64,000 bases of DNA, from NCBI RefSeq assembly GCF_017876295.1, contig NZ_JAGINT010000002.1:1240001-1304000 (forward strand). The letters run 5' to 3'. Of this stretch, positions 34,140 through 41,031 are shown one piece after another (positions within the stretch are counted from its first letter, which is position 1; every line of letters begins with the position of its first letter). Position numbers and translations under genes: made by a program. The notes under the pieces were generated by a model that worked only from the letters and a program-made list of their open reading frames with translations, did no database searches and was not told where the DNA came from. This DNA is from Kribbella aluminosa. GTDB lineage: Bacteria > Actinomycetota > Actinomycetes > Propionibacteriales > Kribbellaceae.

Positions 34140-34490
34140 GTGTACACGCCTACGCCGCAGGAGATTGCGCTCGCGTTCGACCTGGGCTCGGGTGGTGGTG
34201 AGCTGGTGCATGTGCGGCGTGGTGACAACGATGCTTGGCGGTTGGGTGGGTACTTCGTCAAGGGATACTTTCCGGCGACGGGCGGGCAGTTCAACGGCGA
34301 CGGGTTGACCGATCAGCTGGCGGTTGCGATGGCGTTCGAGCAGCTGGCGCTCGACGCCGGGGTGGACATGCCGGAGCCGGTGATGCCGGTCGATCCGTTC
34401 CTGGGTTGGCTGGTGCAGATCGAGGACCGGCTGTTCCGGGTCCATCGCTGGGTCGAGCACCATTCCGGATCTGCTGACGTCTCAGCGTGA
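34140..34490 (+). CDS. Short phosphotransferase (APH-like) N-lobe protein
   Basis: A 116-residue protein. The segments WRLGGYFVKGYFPATGG, AVAMAFEQLALDAGVDMPEP and RLFRVHRWVEHHSG follow the N-terminal lobe of aminoglycoside-phosphotransferase-fold kinases: the beta-strand Lys, the helix-C Glu and the hinge. The catalytic C-lobe (HxD...D) is missing, so it cannot be a working kinase by itself. It starts at GTG 34140, 12 bases after the ABC operon, and overlaps a second small gene (GTGA). It is either a truncated relic or a small binding protein. Confidence 0.5.
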   Translation: MYTPTPQEIALAFDLGSGGGELVHVRRGDNDAWRLGGYFVKGYFPATGGQFNGDGLTDQLAVAMAFEQLALDAGVDMPEPVMPVDPFLGWLVQIEDRLFRVHRWVEHHSGSADVSA

Positions 34491-34663
34491 CCCGAAACCA
34501 CCTGCAGGTCCTCGGCGAGCACCTTCAGGTAGCCCTCGGCGAAACACCGCCAGCCCGCTGGATGGGCGACCAGGTCGCCATCGACGCTGCCATCACCACC
34601 ACCCTGCAGGACTTCCCCACCAAGCTCGCCGACCTGCACCACCTCGCCGCCGCCGTCCGCTAG
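34487..34663 (+). CDS. Small hypothetical protein (58 aa)
   Basis: GTG 34487 overlaps the previous stop (GTGA) and opens 58 codons: VTRNHLQVLGEHLQVALG, then RWMGDQVAIDAAITTTL and FPTKLADLHHLAAAVR. It is predicted helical, with codon use like its neighbours. I recognise no family. Its stop overlaps the converging DegT gene by 4 bases. It could be a C-terminal remnant of the same broken phosphotransferase-like gene. Confidence 0.4.
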   Translation: MTRNHLQVLGEHLQVALGETPPARWMGDQVAIDAAITTTLQDFPTKLADLHHLAAAVR

Positions 34664-35802
34664 TTGCTCTCGGCAACTGCGGTGGTGATGGCGGTGGCGA
34701 GGGCCCGGGTTTGGGGTTCGGTGCCGAGCAGGTAGGGCTGGGGGATCCAGATGGTGTCGGTGGCGACGGTGTCGGCGTTCGGGCAGTCGGTCTCGGGGTA
34801 GGGCTGGTTGAGGCGGTCGGTGATTGCTTTTGCCTCTCGCAGTACTGCGGTGTTGCGGTGGAGGGGGACGTAGCCGGAGGACGCCTTGTCGAAGCCTGTG
34901 GTGGTGAGGGACTTGAGGACGGCGTCGCGGTGGTCGGGGATGCGGAGCATGAAGAGGTGGCGGCCGTGGGCGGTGATGGCGGGGTCCTCGGGTGCGAGCC
35001 GGATGCCGTCGACGGTCGAGAGCAGGTCCGTGAGTAGCTGGGCGTTGCGTTCGCGGAGTTGCTGGAGCTCCGGGTGCCGGCGGAGCTGGACCCGGAGGAT
35101 CGCCGCCTGGAACTCGGTCAGCCGCAGGTTGTAGCCGACCGTCTCGTGCTGGTACCAGCCGCCGCCGGGGACACGCCCCACGTTGACCAGCGAATACACC
35201 GCGCCGGCCAGCTCCGCGGAGTCAGTGAGTACGACGCCGCCCTCGCCGGCGGTGATGTTCTTGCTGCTCTGGAAGCTGAACGTGCCGAGGTCACCGATCG
35301 CCCCGACCGGCCGGCCCTTGTACGCCGCCCCGTGCGCCTGCGCCGCGTCCTCGACGATGGTCAGCCCGTGGCGCTCCCCGAGTGCGGTGAACGCGTCGAG
35401 ATCCGCCGGCCGCCCGGCGAGGTGGACGACGACGATCGCCTTGGTCCGCTCGGTGATCGCAGCCTCGGCGGCGGCCGGGTCGAGCAGGTGGGTGTCCGGA
35501 TCCACGTCCGCGAACACCGGTACCGCGCCGACGAACAGCGCCGCCGACGCGGTCGCGACGAACGTGTACGGCGGCACGATCACCTCGTCGCCGATCCCGA
35601 CGCCGGCGGCCCGCAGCGCGACCGCGATCGCGAGCGTCCCGTTCGCCAGGCAGACCGCGTACCCGGCCTGCTGGTACGCCGCGAACTCCCGCTCGAACGT
35701 AGCGACAGTGTCCCCGCTGGTGCTGCCCCACTTCCCCGAGTTCAGCACCGCGAGCAGCGCCTTGGCTTCCTCGTCGTCGTACTGCGGCCACTCCGGCATC
35801 AT
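34660..35802 (-). CDS. DegT/DnrJ/EryC1/StrS-family PLP aminotransferase
   Basis: A 380-residue sugar aminotransferase-type enzyme. It has WGSTSGDTVATFEREFAAY, ANGTLAIAVALRAAGVGIGD, VEDAAQAHGA for PLP binding and the Schiff-base lysine in FSFQSSKNITAGEGG. Family members transaminate nucleotide-linked ketosugars or act on cyclitols. ATG 35802 overlaps the stop of the upstream deacetylase-like gene (ATGA), so the two work together, perhaps on an amino sugar or aminocyclitol taken up by the nearby importer (inference). Confidence 0.9.
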   Translation of the reverse strand: MMPEWPQYDDEEAKALLAVLNSGKWGSTSGDTVATFEREFAAYQQAGYAVCLANGTLAIAVALRAAGVGIGDEVIVPPYTFVATASAALFVGAVPVFADVDPDTHLLDPAAAEAAITERTKAIVVVHLAGRPADLDAFTALGERHGLTIVEDAAQAHGAAYKGRPVGAIGDLGTFSFQSSKNITAGEGGVVLTDSAELAGAVYSLVNVGRVPGGGWYQHETVGYNLRLTEFQAAILRVQLRRHPELQQLRERNAQLLTDLLSTVDGIRLAPEDPAITAHGRHLFMLRIPDHRDAVLKSLTTTGFDKASSGYVPLHRNTAVLREAKAITDRLNQPYPETDCPNADTVATDTIWIPQPYLLGTEPQTRALATAITTAVAESN

Positions 35803-37556
35803 GGTGTGATCACCCATCTGTTGTCTCCGGCAACGATATCCGCGGTCAGCTCGACGAAGGCCCGGCCGAACCGGTCCACCGTCCGCGCCGATCCCTCGCC
35901 CTCCTTGACGATCGGGCCGCTCCGGCGCTCCGAAGCAACCATGATCGCGGCGCCCGGCACCGTCGACGCGGCGCGTGCCCGGACCTCGAGCCCGTCGGGA
36001 TGCCGCGCGACCGACAGTTCGACACCCCGCCGGCTTCGCTCCCACTCGTTGATCCGTCCGGCCGTCCACCACGGCATCCCGCGCCGGCGCGCCTCCGCGG
36101 CGAGTTCGATGCACGCCCTCCGGGTCGGCGGGCGCAGGTACAGGTGCGGCCCGTGGAACAGGAAGTGCGCGACGCCGTGGACCGCCTGCGCACCGTCGAG
36201 GATCACGTCGCGGACGGCGGCGTGCCCGGCCCAGGCGAGGTCCTGGGTGTGCAGCGGCAGATTGAGTACGTCGTACAGCCGGTTGCCCTCGGCCGCCGGC
36301 GCCATCGGGAACGTCACGTGCGCGGCGCCGAAGGTGAAGCCGACATCCCCTTGTTTACTGGGCCCGCGGGACTCGTCGATCTGGAGGCCGAGCCGCTCGC
36401 ACCACGTGTAGAACTCGGTCCAGCCCTCCCAGCGGGTGTAGTGGTTCTTGTTCGAGACGATCTGCTCGGTCCCGGTGACGGCCTGCGCCCACGCGTACTG
36501 CGCCCGCACCTGCGGCCAGCCCCAGACTGCCAGGTCCGCGTCGCCCATCGCGTTGTAATGCAGGGCGTTCTCGTGTCCGGCCGCGGTGATCTCCACGTGT
36601 AGATCGGCGGAGTACCCGCCGGGGAACAGGTGGCACCACGTGACCTTGACGTCGGCCTCGGCGAACGCGTCGAGCGCGGCCTGCCCTTCTTCCTCGACGT
36701 TCCCGTCGGAGTCGTGCGACATGTGCGCGACCGCATCCACCCCGGCCGGCCAGTACCAGAGCCACGGCACCACGGCCCCGCTCTGCTCGGCACTCCACCA
36801 CAGGCTCTGCGCGAACAGCGCGCACCACCAGTCGGCCTGCGGCTGGTCGAACATCGGTACGGCGCTCGGCGGTGGATACGTATGTTCGAACCGCTCGACG
36901 AGTTCCGGCTCACCCGGTGGCATCGCCCGGTCGTGCTCGAAGCTGAGCGCCATCCCGTCCTCGCACTTGAGGATCCCGTCGTCGATCGGAGCCGTACCGT
37001 CGGCAGCCGGCGCGCCGTCCGCGGTCACGGCGTACCCCTGCTGGATCCGGACGATCGTCTGCCACAGGTCGACGCCGTACGTCAGCACCACGCCCGCGTC
37101 GAGCCGGCGCAGGGTGATCGCGGCCGCGTCGTCCTGCCAGCGGGCGATTACCTCGGCATCGGACGGCTCGAGCCGTCCGCCGATCGCGTGCAGTGCGGTC
37201 GGCGGGCGGTACGACCAGACCGGGACGTCTACAGGTGTCACCTGACCATCGGGTACGGCCTCGTACGCCGCGACGCCCGCGAGCGTGGAGAGTTGACCGG
37301 GATCGCCGACGACGATCAACGCGCCGCCCGCGCGCACCCACTGCTCGAGCCCATCGGTAGGACCAGCGCCAGGGGCCGCCACGATCAGCACGGGGACGTC
37401 GTCCGGGATCTCGTCCGGAGCGACCGATCGATACGGCAGCCGGAGCTGCCCGAGGACCTCGTCCAGGTAGACCCACCAGGCGTCCTGACCCGCCTGGTGG
37501 GCCTGCTCGGTCGCCACCCGGTTGTCCACCACCGCGATTGCAGGCATGCCGACCAC
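35799..37556 (-). CDS. Large deacetylase-like enzyme with ThuA/GATase-like N-domain (uncharacterised)
   Basis: A 585-residue cytosolic protein. Residues about 1-110 (PAIAVVDNRVATEQ, VPVLIVAAPGAGPTDGLEQW, GGALIVVGDPGQ) look like a Rossmann-type GATase/ThuA-like domain. From about 270 the blocks VDAVAHMSHDSDGNVEEEGQ, VTWCHLFPGGYSADLHVEI and AAGHENALHYN resemble a NodB polysaccharide-deacetylase barrel: HDSD for the metal, then further His. A C-terminal beta domain ends in NRWVITP. Substrate unknown. Coupled to the DegT gene, it lies 60 bases downstream of a regulator gene, and the gap carries the TTATGG...CCGTAA motif. Confidence 0.6.
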   Translation of the reverse strand: MVGMPAIAVVDNRVATEQAHQAGQDAWWVYLDEVLGQLRLPYRSVAPDEIPDDVPVLIVAAPGAGPTDGLEQWVRAGGALIVVGDPGQLSTLAGVAAYEAVPDGQVTPVDVPVWSYRPPTALHAIGGRLEPSDAEVIARWQDDAAAITLRRLDAGVVLTYGVDLWQTIVRIQQGYAVTADGAPAADGTAPIDDGILKCEDGMALSFEHDRAMPPGEPELVERFEHTYPPPSAVPMFDQPQADWWCALFAQSLWWSAEQSGAVVPWLWYWPAGVDAVAHMSHDSDGNVEEEGQAALDAFAEADVKVTWCHLFPGGYSADLHVEITAAGHENALHYNAMGDADLAVWGWPQVRAQYAWAQAVTGTEQIVSNKNHYTRWEGWTEFYTWCERLGLQIDESRGPSKQGDVGFTFGAAHVTFPMAPAAEGNRLYDVLNLPLHTQDLAWAGHAAVRDVILDGAQAVHGVAHFLFHGPHLYLRPPTRRACIELAAEARRRGMPWWTAGRINEWERSRRGVELSVARHPDGLEVRARAASTVPGAAIMVASERRSGPIVKEGEGSARTVDRFGRAFVELTADIVAGDNRWVITP

Positions 37557-37597
37557 CCTGCCTCAGCGGACAACCTACGGCAAGACCTGAATAGCAG

Positions 37598-37613
37598 TTA
37601 TGGATGTCCGTAA
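37598..37613. promoter_or_regulatory. TTATGG-N4-CCGTAA operator candidate before the deacetylase-like gene
   Basis: TTATGG ATGT CCGTAA lies between the regulator's stop (37617) and the start of the next minus-strand gene (37556). It resembles TTACGG-N6-CCGTAA at 28656 before the ABC importer operon. CTACGG also occurs nearby (37575-37580). Confidence 0.45.
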
Positions 37614-37616
37614 TAA

Positions 37617-38921
37617 CTAGCGGGGGAGTTTCTCCACGAGTAGCTGGAACGGCCGCGGCGGCCGGCCGAGCTTGTTCGAGCGGGGCGGCGGCATCGGCCA
37701 GGCGAGGCCCTCGTCCACCAGCGTGGTCAACGTCCGGCGCGCTGTCCGCAGCGTGACGCCGAGCAGTTCGGCAACCTTCTCCGCGTCCACGACCCGCTCG
37801 GTGTCGTTCGCCCTCTCCAGCTGTTCGGCCAGCGTCGCCAGGATCTGCAGAGCACGCGAATCACCCGGCACCGGCCGTTCGGCGGCCCGGGTGCGTTCGC
37901 CCGGGATCTGCAGCACGAAGCCGTGCGGACCGACCACGAACGCCGTACCCCCGCCGGCCGCCTTGTCGACGGCGGACTGGGCGTTCACCTCGGCCTCACG
38001 GGTCGACGTACCGAGGCCGATGCCGACCTCGAGCCGGATCCCGAGCTCCTCGGAGATCCGGTCCAGGAACGGCGCCGTCGACAGGTTGTCGGTGGCCAGC
38101 CGCAGCGAGCCCATCGTGGTGACGATCAGGAAACTGTGCTCGTCGCGTGGCACCACCGCGGCGTCCATCGGCCGGGCGTCGCGGAGCAGTTCGCGGTGCA
38201 GCGACAACCGCAGCTCCTGGTACCAGTACGCGCTCGCGCTGGCGTGTGCCGGCAGCGAGGCCGCGGGCACCCGGACGATCATCGTGACGATCCGGGACTC
38301 CTCCAGCTTGGCGCCGCCGCCCATCAGGATCGCGGTGGTCAGCGCCTGCCGGATCGTCATCGACGACGGCGTCATCCGGAGCGTCGGTACGCCGGCGTTC
38401 CGGAGCGCGACGTCGACGGTCGGCACCGTGGTCACCGCCCCGGTGGTCCGGCCGCGCGCGTGCAGGGTGCGGTGGAAGTCGAGGAACTCCTCGGCCGACT
38501 CCGGACCGGCGTACTCCTTCAGCCGGACCCCGGAAACGCTCAGCCCGATCTCCTCGTAGACGTGCTTGAGGTCGCGACGCGCCATCGTGTCGACGCTGAT
38601 CCGGGCCGGATCGAAGACCTTCTCCAGTACGCCGCGGAGCAGCGCCGAGAACAGGGCCGGCCCGCCGCTCGGTACGTACGTCGCCGGTACCGGCAGCCCG
38701 CCCGCGACCGCCATGTCGTACGGCAGCGGCCCGGCGAACAGGAAAACGTCGACCCGGGACGCGATCCGGGCCGCCTGCTCGTGCGCGGCGTGCTCGTCGG
38801 CGTACACCGCGGTGACCAGTCGGAGCGCCGGGTTGTCCAGCTCCCGGGCCAGGTTCACGATCCGGGGCACGATCTGATCGGCGCCGACCACGCCGACGGT
38901 GACCTGTTCGTGAGTCGGCAT
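37617..38921 (-). CDS. Predicted transcriptional regulator with large sensory region and C-terminal winged helix
   Basis: A 434-residue protein from ATG 38921 (MPTHEQVTVGVVGADQIV); a start at 38978 is also open. Residues about 1-180 are Rossmann-like (VGADQIVPRIVNLARELDNP). Residues about 200-340 have a nucleotidyl-cyclase/GGDEF-like pattern (SFLIVTTMGSLRLATDNLS, GIRLEVGIGLGTSTREAEVN) without the catalytic GGDEF. The last 70 residues form a winged helix (AEKVAELLGVTLRTARRTL, then VDEGLAWPMPPPRS). I infer a DNA-binding sensor controlling the cluster and perhaps the importer at 28752. The family has no assigned function that I know. Confidence 0.6.
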   Translation of the reverse strand: MPTHEQVTVGVVGADQIVPRIVNLARELDNPALRLVTAVYADEHAAHEQAARIASRVDVFLFAGPLPYDMAVAGGLPVPATYVPSGGPALFSALLRGVLEKVFDPARISVDTMARRDLKHVYEEIGLSVSGVRLKEYAGPESAEEFLDFHRTLHARGRTTGAVTTVPTVDVALRNAGVPTLRMTPSSMTIRQALTTAILMGGGAKLEESRIVTMIVRVPAASLPAHASASAYWYQELRLSLHRELLRDARPMDAAVVPRDEHSFLIVTTMGSLRLATDNLSTAPFLDRISEELGIRLEVGIGLGTSTREAEVNAQSAVDKAAGGGTAFVVGPHGFVLQIPGERTRAAERPVPGDSRALQILATLAEQLERANDTERVVDAEKVAELLGVTLRTARRTLTTLVDEGLAWPMPPPRSNKLGRPPRPFQLLVEKLPR

Positions 38922-39062
38922 GTCAGCGACGTCGATCGGCCGCGAGACGGAGTAGCACCCAGCCAGGTTAACCGGCACCCAGCCTGCTCACGTGTTGAAG
39001 CAGATTTGGCCGAGGGACTGATCGGTTCCGGTACTCTGGTGGAAGCAAGGAGGTGGTCGGAG

Positions 39063-39242
39063 ATGTCAGAGCCAACGTCAGCGCCTGACGCTGTGGACCG
39101 TGCCGGTGCTTCTTACTGGCAACGGCACCACCTTGAGGATCTTCTGCGCGGTAGCAAGCCGCTCGGAGAGGACGAGTCGTTCGAGATCCCCGATCTGGCC
39201 GACGACGAATGGGACCGGTTCGTCCGGGCGATCCACGAGTGA
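39063..39242 (+). CDS. VapB-type antitoxin (small, 59 aa)
   Basis: ATG 39063 follows AAGGAGG by 9 bases. The protein has an Asp/Glu-rich C-terminal half (PLGEDESFEIPDLADDEWDR), as expected for a segment that blocks a PIN-domain toxin; the N-terminal DNA-binding part is very short. It overlaps the PIN-domain gene by GTGA, the usual arrangement of vapBC modules. Since the toxin reading frame is interrupted, the antitoxin now appears to stand alone. Confidence 0.65.
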   Translation: MSEPTSAPDAVDRAGASYWQRHHLEDLLRGSKPLGEDESFEIPDLADDEWDRFVRAIHE

Positions 39243-39664
39243 CGGTTGGGACAGTCCTGCTCGATACGAACGTCTTCACTGCCTGGCTGAAGCCTCGCTC
39301 GACGCTCATCCCGATGTACGGCTAGCATGTCTTCGGTCGTCGGATCGCTATCGCACATCAGACGGTGGCAGAGGCTCGGTACGGCGCGGTCGTTGCGGGG
39401 TGGGGAGACAAGCGGCTGGACAACCTGGAGCGTCTGATCCACCGGAGTGCCGTTCTTCCGGCCGACGACGAGACGACTTGGGTGTACGCCCGGTTGCGCG
39501 CGCAGTGTAGGCAATCGGGGCACCCGCTGCACCAGAAGCAGCATCAGGGTGATCTGTGGATCGCGGCAACGGCGCTCCGGTGGCGGTTGCCACTGGTCGC
39601 CCACGACGCAATTTACCTCGGGTGCCCGGAGCTCGAACTACTTACGGAGCTCTCTCCCTCGTAA
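39239..39664 (+). pseudogene. VapC-type PIN-domain toxin interrupted by one in-frame TAG
   Basis: From GTG 39239 the frame encodes VGTVLLDTNVFTAWLKPRST, reaches TAG at 39323-39325 after IPMYG, then continues in the same frame HVFGRRIAIAHQTVAEARYG and GDLWIAATALRWRLPLVAHD to the stop at 39664. The four acidic PIN positions (LLDTN, AEARYG, GDLWIAA, VAHD) are all kept, so the single amber codon is the only visible lesion. VapC toxins are Mg-dependent RNases that cut tRNA or rRNA. Confidence 0.8.
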
Positions 39665-40039
39665 TCATCGCCGTGCGGGGGCGTCGACGTTCACGGTTGG
39701 GATCCCACTGCCGGCCCGCGCGATGATGGCCAGCGAGGGCTCGGTGCTCGGGTTGCTCTCCCGGTGCACGGTGAACGCCGGTACGTGCACGAAGTCGCCG
39801 GCCACCGCGTCCAGGTAGTCGTCGGAGCCTTCGAACTCCAGCCGGAGCACACCGGACACGATGTACAGGCTGCTCTCGTTCTTGTCGTGGTGGTGCCAGC
39901 CGGAGGTGATGCCGGGCTGGGTGATCACCTGGCCGGCCCACAGGATCGGGAGCTCGAACGCCCGCATCCGGAGCATGCCGGAGGTCGGGTCAGCGGCGAC
40001 CAGGTCACCGGCCTTGATGACGCGAACGGGGTCGGACAT
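39665..40039 (-). CDS. Single-domain cupin protein
   Basis: A 124-residue beta-barrel protein. Cupin motif 1 is GITSGWHHHDKNESSLYIVSG broken as GWHHHDKNE and SSLYIVSG, with metal-binding His-His...Glu; motif 2 is AGDFVHVPAFTVHRESNP with its His. Such proteins bind a metal and act as small isomerases, dioxygenases or sensors; function cannot be assigned. ATG 40039 follows the protease stop by 4 bases on the same strand, so the two are probably cotranscribed. Confidence 0.87.
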   Translation of the reverse strand: MSDPVRVIKAGDLVAADPTSGMLRMRAFELPILWAGQVITQPGITSGWHHHDKNESSLYIVSGVLRLEFEGSDDYLDAVAGDFVHVPAFTVHRESNPSTEPSLAIIARAGSGIPTVNVDAPARR

Positions 40040-40043
40040 ACGT

Positions 40044-40799
40044 TCAGTGTTGCAGCAACGCTTCAGCCACGGGCGCGATCTCGGCGTACACGCCAGGCTC
40101 GCCCGGCTGCGCGCAGCCCTGTCCCCAGGACACGACACCGAGCAGGCGGCCGTTGAGGACGAGCGGTCCGCCCGAGTCGCCCTGGCACGCGTCGGTGCCG
40201 CCCTTGAGGTAGCCGGCGCAGATGTTGGTGGCGGCGGTGTACCCGTTGGCGACGTAGCTCTTGTTGGCCAGGCACGTCTTGTCGCCCAGGTCCGGTACTG
40301 CGGCCTTCTGCAACGTCTCGTCAGGCCCGGTGTCCTGCGTGTCGCCCCAGCCGTACACGGTCGGTACTGCGCCCGCCGCGTCCGCCCGGACCCGCGTCTC
40401 GAGCGGCAGCACCGGCACCCCGGTGAACGGCTTCGCCAGCGTGAGCACGGCGACGTCGTACCGGTTGTTCTTCGTGTTGTACCCCGGGTGGATCCACACC
40501 TTGCTGATCGTCGACACCCGTCCCACTGAGCTGTCACCGAGGTCGGCACGGCCCTGCACCGCGTAGTACGTCGAGGTCGCCTCGTCCATGCAGTGCGCCG
40601 CGGTGACGATCTTGTCGGGCTTGATCAGCGTCGCGCCGCAGTACCGCCCGCTGGACGACTCGGACTGCGTGGTGTTCAGCGCGATCGCCCACGGAGCCTC
40701 GCTGACACCGGTCACCGTGCCGCCGACGATGCACGGCTTCGCCCCAGCCGTGAGGGTCAGCAGGCCGGCAACGACGAGTACGCCCCGTGAGAGTCTCAT
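40044..40799 (-). CDS. Secreted trypsin-like serine protease (S1)
   Basis: A 251-residue protein with a signal peptide (LSRGVLVVAGLLTLTAGA), a very short propeptide and IVGG at the mature N-terminus. The triad is visible: His in VTAAHC, Asp in NRYDVAVLTL and Ser in CQGDSGGPLV. Asp at the start of DACQGDSGG marks a trypsin-type pocket preferring Arg/Lys. Cys pairs match the chymotrypsin fold. The residue before IVGG is Cys, not Arg or Lys, so activation may be by another protease. It faces away from glgX across 232 bases holding both promoters. Confidence 0.93.
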   Translation of the reverse strand: MRLSRGVLVVAGLLTLTAGAKPCIVGGTVTGVSEAPWAIALNTTQSESSSGRYCGATLIKPDKIVTAAHCMDEATSTYYAVQGRADLGDSSVGRVSTISKVWIHPGYNTKNNRYDVAVLTLAKPFTGVPVLPLETRVRADAAGAVPTVYGWGDTQDTGPDETLQKAAVPDLGDKTCLANKSYVANGYTAATNICAGYLKGGTDACQGDSGGPLVLNGRLLGVVSWGQGCAQPGEPGVYAEIAPVAEALLQH

Positions 40800-41019
40800 C
40801 GCTTTAGGTTAGCGAACAACTGGACCCTGCAGGCTACGCGCCCGCGGTCCAGCCGGCCGGCCTTGTGCGCCGGGTCCGGAAGGCCGACCGCTCGCTCACG
40901 GTTAGCGGAGCTGTGAAGGATTTGGGACGTTATAAGTCTTGCGGCTTCCTGCAAGGCCCTGCTCTGTGAATTCTCGGAACTGAAACACCCGGGTGTACGG
41001 CGAACCGGTCCGGGGTGGC

Positions 41020-41031
41020 TACTGTCGTCAG
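41020..41031 (+). promoter_or_regulatory. -10 element of a leaderless glgX promoter
   Basis: TACTGT (41020-41025) fits TANNNT and ends 6 bases before the GTG at 41032. No Shine-Dalgarno sequence is present. This supports 41032 as both transcription and translation start region. Confidence 0.45.
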
